Source: AC-32 sp963755635 (lineage in GTDB: Bacteria > Actinomycetota > Thermoleophilia > Gaiellales > Gaiellaceae). Taken from it: 64,000 bases of DNA. The notes beneath the pieces were generated by a model that had not been told where the DNA came from, did no database searches, and was given only the letters and a program-made list of their open reading frames with translations. Within the stretch, counting starts at the first letter, position 1. Every line of letters begins with the position of its first letter. This document shows, piece by piece, positions 40,480 through 49,748 of this stretch. A program made the position numbers and the translations under genes. The stretch is taken from contig CAVWKS010000036.1 in the NCBI GenBank assembly GCA_963755635.1, positions 588,412 through 652,411 of the forward strand. The letters run 5' to 3'.

Positions 40480-41912
40480 TCGATCTTCGCCATGACGTGC
40501 TTGATCTGCGTGTAGTCCTCGAGGGAGTACGCGCTCAGATCCTTGCCGTAGCCGGACTGCTTGTAGCCGCCGTGCGGCATCTCCGAGACCAGCGGGATGT
40601 GATCGTTGATCCAGACCGTCCCGAACTGGAGCCTGCGCGCGGCGTTCAGGGCGCGGCCGATGTCCCGCGTCCAGACCGAGGCCGCGAGCCCGTAGTCGAC
40701 GTCGTTGGCCCACGCGAGCGCCTCGTCGTCGTCGGCGAAGCGCTGCACCGTCACAACCGGGCCGAAGACCTCGCGCTGGACGATCTCGTCGTCCTGCGCG
40801 ACCTCGGCGACCACCGTCGGCTTGACGAAGAAGCCGCGGTCGCCGTTCGTCCCGCCGCCGGTCAGCACCTTGGCGCCCTTGGCGCGGTCGAGGAACCCGA
40901 GCACGCGCTCCTGCTGCGATTTCGAGATCACCGGGCCCATCTCGATCTCGTCCCCCTCGGCAGGATCGCCGACGTGCAGCGACTCGACCGCGGGCACGAG
41001 CTCGTCGAGCAGCTTGTCGTAGATCCCGGGGGCGGCGACGACACGCGAGGCGGCCGTGCAGTCCTGGCCGGAGTTCCAGTAGCCGGCGATCTTGATCCCC
41101 TCGGCGACCGCTGCGGGGTCGGCGTCGTCGAAGACGATGACCGGCGCCTTGCCGCCCAGCTCGAGGTGGACGCGCTTGAGCGTGTCCGCTGCCGTTCGCG
41201 CGATCTCCTTGCCCGTTGCCACGTCGCCGGTGAGCGAGACCATGCGCACGTCGCGGTGCCGGACGATCCCGGCGCCGACCGGCTCGCCGTCGCCGGTGAT
41301 CACGTTGAGCACCCCGGCCGGAAGGATGTCCGCGGCGAGCTCGGCGAAGCGCAGCGTCGTCAGCGGCGTCTGCTCGGAGGGCTTGACGATCTGGACGTTG
41401 CCGGCCGCGAGCGCCGGGCCCATCTTCCAGACGGCCATCATCAGCGGGTAGTTCCACGGCGCGATCCCGCCCACGATCCCAAGCGGCTCGCGGCGGATCA
41501 TCGAGGTGTAGCCGCGCATGTACTCGCCTGCCGACTTGCCCTCGAGCAGCCGAGCCGCGCCTGCGAAGAAGCGGAGGTTGTCGGCCGAGACCGGCATCTC
41601 GTCGCGCGCGTAGGAGAGCGGCTTGCCGACGTTCTTCGACTCGAGCTCGGCGAGCTCCTCGGCGTTGTCCTCGATCGCGTCTGCGAGCTTGAGCAGCGCC
41701 TCGGCGCGCTCGCCTGGAGTCGTCTCGAGCCACTCGGGCAGCGCCTTCTTCGCGGCCTCGACGGCACGATCGACGTCGGCCTCGCTGCCGCGCGGCACCT
41801 CGGCGATCGTCTCGCCGGTCGCGGGGTTCAGCACCTCCATCGTCCCGCCTTCGACCGCGTCGACCCACTCCCCGCCGACGAAGTTCTTCTGCTGGGAAAC
41901 CGTCACGCTCAT
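40476..41912 (-). CDS. Aldehyde dehydrogenase, aminobutyraldehyde/betaine aldehyde type
   Basis: 478 residues. NAD site and catalytic residues: GIAPWNYPLMMAVWKMGPAL, VSLTGDVATGKEIA, catalytic Glu in HLELGGKAPVIVFDDAD and catalytic Cys in WNSGQDCTAASRVV; ends EMPHGGYKQSGYGKDLSAYS. The SGYGKDLSAYSLEDY ending is typical of gamma-aminobutyraldehyde dehydrogenase (PatD/YdcW). It lies 33 bases downstream of the second polyamine permease gene, so it likely oxidises the aldehyde made from putrescine by the aminotransferase or oxidase. Confidence 0.92.
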   Translation of the reverse strand: MSVTVSQQKNFVGGEWVDAVEGGTMEVLNPATGETIAEVPRGSEADVDRAVEAAKKALPEWLETTPGERAEALLKLADAIEDNAEELAELESKNVGKPLSYARDEMPVSADNLRFFAGAARLLEGKSAGEYMRGYTSMIRREPLGIVGGIAPWNYPLMMAVWKMGPALAAGNVQIVKPSEQTPLTTLRFAELAADILPAGVLNVITGDGEPVGAGIVRHRDVRMVSLTGDVATGKEIARTAADTLKRVHLELGGKAPVIVFDDADPAAVAEGIKIAGYWNSGQDCTAASRVVAAPGIYDKLLDELVPAVESLHVGDPAEGDEIEMGPVISKSQQERVLGFLDRAKGAKVLTGGGTNGDRGFFVKPTVVAEVAQDDEIVQREVFGPVVTVQRFADDDEALAWANDVDYGLAASVWTRDIGRALNAARRLQFGTVWINDHIPLVSEMPHGGYKQSGYGKDLSAYSLEDYTQIKHVMAKID

Positions 41913-41945
41913 CGAAAACCTCCCGGTCGAGATCCGCGAATCAGC

Positions 41946-42731
41946 CTACTTGAGTAGCCCGGACTCGCGAGCAAGACGCTGCGAGATCACGACCGGGATC
42001 ACCGTCAGCGCGATGACGACGAAGACGACGGCGTTCACCTCGGGGAGCTGCTGCCCGAGCCGGATCTTGCCGAGGATCCAGATCGGCAGCGTGTTCTGGG
42101 CACCGGCGGTGAAGAGGGTGACGATCACTTCGTCGAAGGAGAGCGCGAAGGCGAGCAGCGCCCCCGAGACGAGCGCCGTCGAGAGCACGGGCAGGATCAC
42201 CCAGCGGAAGGTCTGGAACGCATCGGCGCCCAGGTCCATCGACGCCTCGACCAGCGACGGCGACGTGCGCCGCATCCGGGCGACGGCGTTGTTGTAGACG
42301 ATCACGACGCAGAAGGTCGCGTGCCCGATCACGATCGTCCAGAACGAGAACTGCACACCCCAGAAGGCATAGAAGGAGGAGAGGGCGATCCCGGTGATCA
42401 CGCCTGGCAGCGCGATCGGCAGCACGAGCAAGAACGACAGCGCCTCGCGTCCGAAGAAGCGGAAGCGCGAGACGGCGGCGGCGGCCATCGTCCCGAGCAC
42501 GAGCGCGATGCCCGTCGCGGCCAGCGCGCATTTGAGCGAGAGCAGCAGCGCCGAGCGAACGTCGGGGTCGTGCCACGCGACCCGGAACCACCGCAACGTG
42601 AAGCCCGGGATCGGCCAGCTCTGGATGTTCGAGGTGTTGAAGGCGTAGACGAGGATGATCGCGAGCGGGACCCAGAGGAAGAGGACGACGAGAAGCGACC
42701 AGAGGGCGAGCGCGGCTCGTCCCGCTCGCAT
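41946..42731 (-). CDS. potC: Second polyamine-type ABC permease PotC
   Basis: 261 residues from ATG 42731, overlapping the potB stop (TGATG). First helix ALALWSLLVVLFLWVPLAII, EAA loop LVEASMDLGADAFQTFRWVI followed by LPVLSTA. The pattern matches PotC/YdcV. It is diverged from the copy at 33519-34373, so the two transporters probably differ in ligand. Confidence 0.92.
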   Translation of the reverse strand: MRAGRAALALWSLLVVLFLWVPLAIILVYAFNTSNIQSWPIPGFTLRWFRVAWHDPDVRSALLLSLKCALAATGIALVLGTMAAAAVSRFRFFGREALSFLLVLPIALPGVITGIALSSFYAFWGVQFSFWTIVIGHATFCVVIVYNNAVARMRRTSPSLVEASMDLGADAFQTFRWVILPVLSTALVSGALLAFALSFDEVIVTLFTAGAQNTLPIWILGKIRLGQQLPEVNAVVFVVIALTVIPVVISQRLARESGLLK

Positions 42732-43642
42732 CAGAGCGCCTCGAAGGCGCCGGCGCGCCGCGCGAGGATCAGGTAGATCGCCATCACGGCGAGCGGGACG
42801 CACGCGTAGGCGGCAGCGAACGGCAGGTTGTAGCTCAGGCCGAGGACGTTGCGGTAGATGACGTTGCCGATGAACTGGGTGTTGCCGACGAGGATCGGCG
42901 TGATGTAGTCGCCGAGCGTCAGCGAGAAGGTGAAGATCGAGCCGGCGACGACCCCGGGCAGCGCCAGCGGCAAGATCACCCGGCGGAAGGTCGTCCTGCC
43001 ACGGGCGCCCAGGTCGGCGGAGGCCTCGACGTACGAGGTCGGGATCCGCTCGAGCGCCGCGTAGATCGGCAGGATCATGAACGGAAGCCAGATGTACGAG
43101 AAGACGATCCACACGGCCCAGTTGGTGTAGGCGAGGTGCTGGTCAGGCAGCCCGAGCTTGCCGAGCCACCAGTTGAGAGCGCCCTCACTCGAGAGGATCA
43201 GCCGCCAGGAGTAGATGCGGGCGAGGTAGCTCGACCAGAGCGGGAGCAGCACCATCACGAACAGCACGGTCCGCAGCCTCGGACCGGCGAGCCGCGCCAT
43301 GAAGTAGGCGAGCGGAAAGGCGAGCACGATGTCGGTGCCGGTGACGGCGGCGGCCAGCCCGATCGTGCGCCCCGCGATCCGCCAATACGTGTGGTCGTTC
43401 CAGAGCGTGCGGAAGTTGTCCAGGTTCCAGGTGTGCTCGATCGTCCCGGTGAACGTGTTCAGCGTCCAGAACGCCGACACGAAGAGAACCGCGAGAGCGG
43501 TGACGTAGACCAGGATGTACGCGCCCGCCGGCGGAACGAGCAGCGAGCCCGCGCGCAGCCAGGGCCGCCGCCAGAACGCGGCGGAGAGACGGAGGCGGGC
43601 CGCCCTCGTCCGGCCGCCCGCCCCTGCCGCAACTTCCGTCAA
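42731..43642 (-). CDS. potB: Second polyamine-type ABC permease PotB
   Basis: 303 residues starting at TTG 43642. Helix AGSLLVPPAGAYILVYVTAL, YVEASADLGARGRTTFRRVI EAA loop, LPLALPGVVAGSIFTFSLTL. A longer frame runs upstream to 43708 but enters the structured repeat, so TTG 43642 is preferred. GGGG of the repeat arm lies eight bases before it and may serve as the ribosome site. Confidence 0.87.
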   Translation of the reverse strand: MTEVAAGAGGRTRAARLRLSAAFWRRPWLRAGSLLVPPAGAYILVYVTALAVLFVSAFWTLNTFTGTIEHTWNLDNFRTLWNDHTYWRIAGRTIGLAAAVTGTDIVLAFPLAYFMARLAGPRLRTVLFVMVLLPLWSSYLARIYSWRLILSSEGALNWWLGKLGLPDQHLAYTNWAVWIVFSYIWLPFMILPIYAALERIPTSYVEASADLGARGRTTFRRVILPLALPGVVAGSIFTFSLTLGDYITPILVGNTQFIGNVIYRNVLGLSYNLPFAAAYACVPLAVMAIYLILARRAGAFEAL

Positions 43643-43647
43643 GCGCG

Positions 43648-43809
43648 GTGCCCCGTGCAGTAATGCCGTCGAGTCTCTGGGTCGCGAGCACCAAGCCAGA
43701 GTTCGCACTTGCCCGCAGCAAGGCTAGATTGCCTTGCTAAGGGCAAGGGTGGGCTCTGGCGCCGCGTGATCGCGGGCCAGAGGCCGGCATGTATTGCTGG
43801 ACGGGGCAC
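43648..43809. repeat. Structured dispersed repeat, copy 2 (162 bp)
   Basis: Fills the whole gap between potD and potB of the second transporter. Inverted ends as in copy 1 at 19219-19379. Inner helices: 43695-43704 with 43751-43760, 43708-43714 with 43741-43747, and apical 43717-43724 with 43731-43738, all perfect or with G-T wobbles. Relative to copy 1 several pairs change on both sides. Its last bases contain the stop codon of the binding-protein gene (minus strand). Confidence 0.75.
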
Positions 43810-44996
43810 TAGCCCTTGATCTCGGTCCAGGCCTGCTGCCACTTGCTGTAGTCGATGCAGTTGGTCTTGCCGTTCCCGCAGTCGGCCGACGGCGTCTTCC
43901 AGAACTTGATGCTGTCGAAATACGACGCCGGCGCGTTGGCGTGGTACTGCTCGCACGAGCCGGGGCTCAGCTGGTCCATGATCGGACAGGCCTTCGTGTT
44001 CGCCGGCGTCTCGCCGAAGTAGATCGCCTGCTGCGCCTGCACCTTCGGGGTCGAGACCCACTTCATCCACATGTAGGCGCAGTTCGGGTGCTTCGACTTG
44101 GACGAGAGCATCCACGTGTCGGCCCAGCCGGTCGCGCCCTCCTTGGGGATCAGGTCCTTGACGGGCACCTTGTCGGCCTTGAGCGTGTTGGTCTGGTACG
44201 GCCAGGAGGCGCCGATCACGGCATCGCCGTTCTTGAACAGGTCGATCTCGTCCGACGCCAGCGCCCAGTACTTCTTCAGCAGCGGCCGCTGCTGCTTCAT
44301 CAGGGCGACGGCCGCGTCGAACTGCTTCTGGTTCAGCTCGTACGGGTCGGTGATGCCGAGGCTCGGCTGCGTCTTCGAGAGGTACAGCGCCGCGTCGGCG
44401 ATCTGGATCGGGTTGTCGGGGACGGTGATCTGGCCCTTGTACTTCGGGTCGTAGATCGCCTCCCAGCTCGTCGGCGCCGGGGTCACCTTGGTCGTGTTGT
44501 AGAGGAGCGTGTTCGGCCCCCACTGCAGCGAGATTCCGTAGTGGACTCCGTCGACCGTGTTGTGCGGCGGCGACTTCAGCGCCGGGATGAAGTTCTTGAA
44601 GTCCGGAATCAGCGCCGGGTTGACGGGCTGGACGTTCTTGCCCTCGATCAGGCGCAGAGAGGCGTCGCCCGAAGCCGAGACCATGTCGTACTGCGAGCCG
44701 CCCTGGCGCATCAGCGTGACCATCTCGTCCGACGAGCCGGCGTACTTGCTCGTGACCTGGCAGCCGGTCTTCTGCTCGAACGGCTTCACCCATTGCGGCT
44801 GGGTGTAGCCCTCCCAGGCGACGAGGCTGAGCTTGCCCTCGCCCTTGCCGATCGAGCTCGGCAGGTTCGACGCGCTCGTGGTGCCGCCGTTGCTCGACCC
44901 GCTGCTCCCGCCGCAGCCCGCGGCGACGAACGCGAGCGCTCCCACGACGAGGGCCGCCGCGGCCCAGCCGGCAACGCGCTGGTGGTGCTTGGTCAT
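43809..44996 (-). CDS. potD: Second polyamine-type substrate-binding lipoprotein PotD
   Basis: 395 residues from ATG 44996 after GGAAGGAGCG. Lipobox in ALAFVAAGCGGSSG; then a Gly/Ser linker and the binding fold: LSLVAWEGYTQPQWVKPFEQ, KYAGSSDEMVTLMRQGGSQY, YGISLQWGPNTLLYNTTKV, WADTWMLSSKSKHPNCAYMW. Four cysteines near the C-terminus (GCEQ-like SPGSCEQYH, SADCGNGKTNCIDY) may form disulfides. Distinct from the first PotD, which has a Tat-like signal. Confidence 0.92.
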   Translation of the reverse strand: MTKHHQRVAGWAAAALVVGALAFVAAGCGGSSGSSNGGTTSASNLPSSIGKGEGKLSLVAWEGYTQPQWVKPFEQKTGCQVTSKYAGSSDEMVTLMRQGGSQYDMVSASGDASLRLIEGKNVQPVNPALIPDFKNFIPALKSPPHNTVDGVHYGISLQWGPNTLLYNTTKVTPAPTSWEAIYDPKYKGQITVPDNPIQIADAALYLSKTQPSLGITDPYELNQKQFDAAVALMKQQRPLLKKYWALASDEIDLFKNGDAVIGASWPYQTNTLKADKVPVKDLIPKEGATGWADTWMLSSKSKHPNCAYMWMKWVSTPKVQAQQAIYFGETPANTKACPIMDQLSPGSCEQYHANAPASYFDSIKFWKTPSADCGNGKTNCIDYSKWQQAWTEIKG

Positions 44997-46069
44997 CTCG
45001 CTCCTTCCGTTTCCCCCGGTCTGTCGATCTCGAGCTGGTGTTCTGGGCGCCACTCGAGGAGGACCTCGCGGCCTTTGGCGTCGAGTGCCTCGGCCGACGA
45101 GGTCTCGAGGTTCTGCCGGACGACCTGGAGCTCGCCGCCGCGGTCGAGCTCGACCACGAAGCGGGTCACCATGCCGGCATAGACGACGTCGCGGATCCGG
45201 CCGGTCTCGGCGTGCACGCCGCTCGCCGGCGTCGCACCCGCGTCGCTCATGTGGATCTTCTCCGGCCGCACGGCGAAGTGCCGGCCGTCGCGTTCGATCT
45301 CGTTCGAGACGCCGACGAAGCCGGCGACGAACGCACTGCCCGGCCGCTCGTAGACCTCGGCGGGCTCGCCGAGCTGCTCGATCCGGCCCTGGTTGAAGAC
45401 GGCCAGGCGGTCGCTCATCGTGAGGGCCTCGTCCTGGTCGTGCGTGACGTAGACGAACGTGATCCCCAGGTCCTGCTGCAGGCTCTTCAGGAAGAGCTGC
45501 ATCTCCTGGCGCAGCTTGAGGTCGAGCGCTCCGAGCGGCTCGTCGAGCAGCAGGACCTGGGGCCGGTTGACGAGCGCGCGAGCGAGCGCGACCCGCTGGC
45601 GCTGCCCGCCCGACAGCTGGCTCGGCTTGCGGCCGCCTACTCCCGGGAGCCGCATCGTCCGGAGCACTTCGTCGACACGCGCCTTACGCTCGCTGCGGCC
45701 GACCCGCTTCACGCGGAGCCCGTAGGCGACGTTCTCCGCGATCGTCATGTGCGGGAAGAGCGCGTAGTCCTGGAAGACCGTGTTCACGTCGCGGAGGTAC
45801 GGGGGCTGCCTGGTGACGTCACTGCCGTCGAGCTCGACGCGACCGTCGTCCGGCCGCTCGAAGCCCGCGATCAGGCGCAGCGTCGTCGTCTTCCCCGAGC
45901 CGGAGGGGCCGAGCAGCGTGAAGAACTCACCGGCGTTGATCTCCAGGTCGACGCCGTCGACCGCGACCACGTCCCCGTAGGACTTGCGCGCGCCAACGAG
46001 TCGAACGGCCGGCGCCTTCGACAAGGCATCGACCGCCCGGGCTTCGGAGGTTCGCTCCTGGACTGACAC
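44993..46069 (-). CDS. potA: Second polyamine-type ABC ATPase PotA
   Basis: 358 residues. Walker A LLGPSGSGKTTTLRLIAGFE, signature LSGGQRQRVALARAL, Walker B VLLLDEPLGALD, H-loop YVTHDQDEALTMS, TOBE domain with FAVRPEKIHMSD. First gene of the second transporter operon, its stop overlapping potD (ATGA). A zinc-ribbon ORF ends 11 bases upstream. Confidence 0.93.
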   Translation of the reverse strand: MSVQERTSEARAVDALSKAPAVRLVGARKSYGDVVAVDGVDLEINAGEFFTLLGPSGSGKTTTLRLIAGFERPDDGRVELDGSDVTRQPPYLRDVNTVFQDYALFPHMTIAENVAYGLRVKRVGRSERKARVDEVLRTMRLPGVGGRKPSQLSGGQRQRVALARALVNRPQVLLLDEPLGALDLKLRQEMQLFLKSLQQDLGITFVYVTHDQDEALTMSDRLAVFNQGRIEQLGEPAEVYERPGSAFVAGFVGVSNEIERDGRHFAVRPEKIHMSDAGATPASGVHAETGRIRDVVYAGMVTRFVVELDRGGELQVVRQNLETSSAEALDAKGREVLLEWRPEHQLEIDRPGETEGAR

Positions 46070-46080
46070 CGGCGCGACGA

Positions 46081-46239
46081 TTATCGCCTGTCGGCGTCAG
46101 CCGGCGGGCACGACTGGGGCTCGCCTTCACAGCAGCCAAGCTTGAATCGGCAGCGCGGGCACTGCCACGTGCCGTGGCGCCACTCCATCTGCGCTGCGCA
46201 GCGCAGGCAGCGTTCCACGGGCTCCGACCGCGCTTCCAC
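46081..46239 (-). CDS. Small zinc-ribbon protein (52 aa)
   Basis: A GTG at 46239 opens a 52-residue frame with two Cys pairs: ERCLRCAAQMEWRHGTWQCP and RCRFKLGCCEGEPQSC. The C-x2-C and C-x2-C spacing about 16 residues apart makes a zinc ribbon, with two or three extra cysteines behind it. Ends ADADRR. Too short for most gene callers. It lies 11 bases before potA on the same strand. Function unknown. Confidence 0.7.
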   Translation of the reverse strand: MEARSEPVERCLRCAAQMEWRHGTWQCPRCRFKLGCCEGEPQSCPPADADRR

Positions 46240-46268
46240 GCGGCTCAAGCTAGCGCGCGTCGCCGACG

Positions 46269-46709
46269 TTACGAGGCTTGGCCAGGCGTGTGGAGGAGGC
46301 TCTCGACCTCCTCGACGCCCTGAACCTTGCGCGCCTTCGCGACCAGGTCGTCGATCAGCTCCGCCGAGTCGACCTCGCCGCGGAGGACGACCTTGCCGTT
46401 CTCGGCGTTGACGTTGATCTTGCCCTTCGGCACGTCGGGCTCGCGGAAGATCTCGGTCTCGACCTTGCGCGCCAGCGTGACGTCGTCCGGCTGAGGCTTC
46501 GGCTCCTCCTTCAGGTGCGTCGCCTGCTTGCTGAGCGCGTTGGCCTTGGCGGCGGTTCCCTTGATCGCCTGCTTGCCGTGGCGGCGCATCAGCGCGGCAA
46601 GCCGGTCCGAGGTCACCTTGCGGCGACGACGGCCGTTCTGCGGGTCGAAGAAATAACTGAGTGCGGCTCCGAGTGCGATCAGCCGGAGGCGGCCCGGCCG
46701 ACGCGGCAC
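46269..46709 (-). CDS. BON-domain protein
   Basis: 146 residues. N-terminal hydrophobic segment LIALGAALSYFFDPQNGRRR with the DPQNGRRRR turn common in actinobacterial BON proteins, a basic helix linker, then a BON domain: LARKVETEIFREPDVPKGKI, VNAENGKVVLRGEVDSAELI, AKARKVQGVEEVESLLHTPG. BON domains bind membranes. Gene order and a two-base gap link it to the upstream acidic protein. Confidence 0.87.
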   Translation of the reverse strand: MPRRPGRLRLIALGAALSYFFDPQNGRRRRKVTSDRLAALMRRHGKQAIKGTAAKANALSKQATHLKEEPKPQPDDVTLARKVETEIFREPDVPKGKINVNAENGKVVLRGEVDSAELIDDLVAKARKVQGVEEVESLLHTPGQAS

Positions 46710-46710
46710 C

Positions 46711-47001
46711 TCAGTCGCCCCAGTCGAAGTCGCGCGACTTGCTCCAGAGCCCTTGCTCCTGCGTCGGGGGCTCCTCCTCGGGCCAGGCGTCGTTGAGGGC
46801 CTCGGGGACGATCGCCGGCTCCTCGCCGTCCATCGTCTCCTCGATCCTCGCCTGCTCCTCGGTCTTGAAGAGCGGATGGTTCTCGAACGGATCGTCGCTC
46901 TTGTAGTGGTCGAGCGGTTTCTCGGACTCGAGCTCGGAGTTCCGCTCCTTGAGCGCGAGATGGTCCTGGATCACTTGTGCAAACAGCGAAGAAGATTCCA
47001 A
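46711..47001 (-). CDS. Acidic hypothetical protein (96 aa)
   Basis: Starts with SSSLFAQVIQDHLALKERNS and is rich in Asp and Glu (DHYKSDDPFENHPLFKTEEQ, MDGEEPAIVPEALNDAWPEE), ending SKSRDFDWGD. No recognised domain, no membrane segment. Likely disordered. Two bases before the BON gene, so probably co-transcribed. Confidence 0.75.
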   Translation of the reverse strand: MESSSLFAQVIQDHLALKERNSELESEKPLDHYKSDDPFENHPLFKTEEQARIEETMDGEEPAIVPEALNDAWPEEEPPTQEQGLWSKSRDFDWGD

Positions 47002-47042
47002 CGGGATAGACCTCCCCTGGTCTCGTCAGACGGCGTGGCAGT

Positions 47043-48801
47043 CTACCGCCTCTCGGAGACGCCGGCGCTCATCACCTTGTTCTTTCCGGCACGTTTGGCC
47101 TCGTAGAGCGCGCCGTCGGCGGCCGCGACGAGGTTGTCCGAGCCGGCTCCCTCGGGGTACGCGGCGACGCCGAGGCTGACGGTGACGTGGATCTTCGTCC
47201 CATCCGGCGCGAGGATCGTGCGGCTCTCCAGCGCGAGCGCGCGTCCGCTCGGCGAGCCTCGCCGCGCCTTCGAGATCCGTGCCGGGCAGGACGATCGCGA
47301 ACTCCTCGCCGCCCCAGCGGGCAGGCAGGTCGATCTCGCGGACGCACTCACGCAGCGTCTCTGCGAATTCGACCAGGACGCTGTCTCCGACCGGATGGCC
47401 GAAACGGTCGTTGATCGACTTGAAGCTGTCGAGATCGGCCAGGACGAACGCGACGGTGCCGCCGAAGCGCTCGGCGCGGAGCAGCTCGCCGGCGAGCGTG
47501 TCCTCGCACTGGCGGCGGTTCGCAAGGCCGGTGAGCATGTCGACGAGGGCCTGCCGCGTGACGATCCGGTGCAGGCGCGCGTTCTCCAGGGCGACCGCAG
47601 CATGCGCGACGAGCGACGCGGCCACCCTCCGCTGCTCGACCGTGAAGCCGCGGCCCGCGAGCGTGAGCGTGCCGAAGCTCTGGCGACCAGCCGTCAGCGG
47701 CAGCTCGAAGCGCTCACCACGGTCGGAGAGCACGCCGACCTGGACGACTTCTCCGCCGAGCCCGACGACCAGGCCCCCGGTCGCGCCGGTCGCCTCGACG
47801 ACCGTCTCGACGATCACGCGTAGGAGCTGGTCGACGTCGTGCGTCGCGGCGAGCGCCTCACCGAAGCGGACGGTCGAGTCCCGCAGGCGCGCGCGCTCGG
47901 CCTCGAGCTCGTCGAGTCGAGCCTGCAGCTGGTCGGCCATCTCGTTGAACGCGAGCCCGAGCCGCCCGAACTCGTCCCGGCCGGTCACCGGGACGCGGCG
48001 GTCGAGGCGCCCGCGGGCGATCGCGTTGGCCGCGTCGGAAAGGCGGGCGAGCGAGACGACGATCGAGCCGCCGACCGCGTAGGCGACGAGCCCGATCAGG
48101 ATGAGCGAGCCGAGCACGCCGAGCAGCAGGCGATGGTCCGAGCGTCGCTGACGGCCGCGTCGATCCGGCTCTGCGGCGAGATGACCGCGAGCGACATCGC
48201 GGTCGAATCCCGCTGCGGGCTCGTCGCGAGCGCCCGGTAACCCTTCCCGCCCACGTGCAGCGTGCGCACGCCTGCCGGTGGGATCAGGCGCGCTTGCGCG
48301 AGCTTCCTCGGGCCGGAGACGACGCTGCCGTGCTGCACGACCACGAGCGTGTCGCCTTCCGTCAACCCCGCCCGCCGGACGAGCAACGTGCGATCGGTCA
48401 GCGGCACCCCCGCGAAGAGCGTGCCGAGCGCGCGGCCTCCGGAAACGACCGTGGTCCGCGACGGAGCTCCGATCGTCCTCACCGGGCTTGTCGTCAGCAC
48501 GCTGCGAGTGCAGCCAGACGCCGGCCTTGTCCGCCAGCATCGTCCGGAGCAGCTCGCGGTCCCGGCGCGCCAGGGCCTGCTGGAAACGCGGACTCGCTGC
48601 GAGCGCGACTGCTCGGGCGTTCGCCCGGTCGAGCTCCGCCTTGTACGAGCCGGCAACCGCGCGCAGGCCGGCCTCGAGGCGCGCGTCGACGCGGCGCGTC
48701 TCGCTCCGGTGCACGACCGAGTGAAGGCCCCACGCCGCCGCGCCGAGCGGCAGCAGCGAGAGGAGCAGGAAGTACGCGACGAGCTTTAGCTTGAAACTCA
48801 T
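47043..48801 (-). pseudogene. Diguanylate cyclase with sensor, HAMP, GAF and GGDEF domains, frameshifted
   Basis: Reading across three one-base shifts gives a coherent protein of about 585 residues. N-terminal helix LKLVAYFLLLSLLPLGAAAW, an extracytoplasmic sensor part (GGRALGTLFAGVPLTDRTLL, KLAQARLIPPAGVRTLHVGG), a second helix LLLGVLGSLILIGLVAYAVG, HAMP (ARLSDAANAIARGRLDRRVP), GAF (VDQLLRVIVETVVEATGATG) and GGDEF (LTGLANRRQCEDTLAGELLR, ARWGGEEFAIVLPGTDLEGA). The GGEEF active site is intact; the c-di-GMP enzyme would be functional if the shifts near 48500, 48135 and 47240 are errors. The final helix EAKRAGKNKVMSAG is in the last frame. Confidence 0.82.
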
Positions 48802-48875
48802 ACAAGCACCACTATGGAGAATCGTCCGTTTGCCGATACCACGGATACAGTGAATCGACAGATGCAGGGGAGCAG

Positions 48876-49561
48876 ATGAGCAAAATTTTCGTAATGGTCG
48901 TGGTCGCGCTTGCCTTCGCGGCTGTCGTGACGGCCGCGCTGAAGCTCCCTGCGCTGGTCGTCAACGGCAGTTCTCCCGCGCAGCGGCTCGTGATCGCGCC
49001 CGGCGCCGAGCGCACGGTGGTGCCGGCCAGGGCGCTGCCACGCGCCTCGCGGCGAGTCGAGACCCCGGCCCTTCAGGTCGTCGCTCGCGCCGCCGGCGAT
49101 CGCCGCCCGGCCGGTGAACGCGGTTCCTGCCACTCCGGTCGCTCGCCGGCGCCCGGCGCGGCCTGTCGTGACCGTTCGGCACGTCCGCCATCCTGGGCGA
49201 GCCAATGCGGTCGCGGGTCCAGCCAGCAGGCCGCCGCCACAGCCTGCCGCGCCCGGGTCGGAGGGGGCTCCCCCTCCCGCGCCGCCCGCTGCCCCCGCCC
49301 CCAAGCCGAAGCACGGGCACCACGGGCCGAAGGCTCAGGGCCACGAGCCGAAGCACGAGCACGGCGCCGGACAGCCGAAGCCGCCGAAGGCGCCGCCGCC
49401 CGGCCGCAGGGCCAGGCCGCCAGGGTCACGGTCAGGGTCACGATCAGGGTCACGGTCACGGCGACCAGGGCCATGGCCCGGGGCCGGGGCACGAGCACGG
49501 TCACGGCGACCACGGGCACGGGCCGGGCGACAAGCCGCACGGCCACGGGTCGAAGCACTAG
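48876..49561 (+). pseudogene. Secreted/anchored histidine-rich protein, frame broken twice
   Basis: Starts at ATG 48876 after AGGGGAG. N-terminal signal anchor SKIFVMVVVALAFAAVVTAA. The reading then appears to change frame near 49060, where APPAIAARPVNAVPATPVAR and PAAPAPKPKHGHHGPKAQGH follow, and again near 49420, giving a His/Gly tail QGHGQGHDQGHGHGDQGHGP and HEHGHGDHGHGPGDKPHGHG. About 25 histidines in the last 100 residues. Such tails bind nickel, zinc or other metals. Divergent from the GGDEF gene, with 74 bases between. Confidence 0.6.
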
Positions 49562-49571
49562 CATCCAGTCC

Positions 49572-49748
49572 ATGCCACGCCTTAGCCGCCGCGCAGGAAC
49601 CGTCGGGCTCGCACTGACCATCTGGGACGTCTGGCAGCGGATCCCGCCGCGTCACCGCAAGCAGCTCATCAAGCACGCCCGCAAGCACGGCCCGAGACTG
49701 GCCGCCCGCGTCGTGCAGGCGCAGTCGCGCCGCCGCAAGCCCTCCTAA
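49572..49748 (+). CDS. Small basic protein (58 aa)
   Basis: ATG 49572, eleven bases after the histidine-rich gene. Sequence: MPRLSRRAGTVGLALTIWDV, WQRIPPRHRKQLIKHARKHG and a basic end. It resembles short, very basic actinobacterial proteins of unknown function. Convergent with the glycosyltransferase; stops overlap by four bases. Confidence 0.6.
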   Translation: MPRLSRRAGTVGLALTIWDVWQRIPPRHRKQLIKHARKHGPRLAARVVQAQSRRRKPS

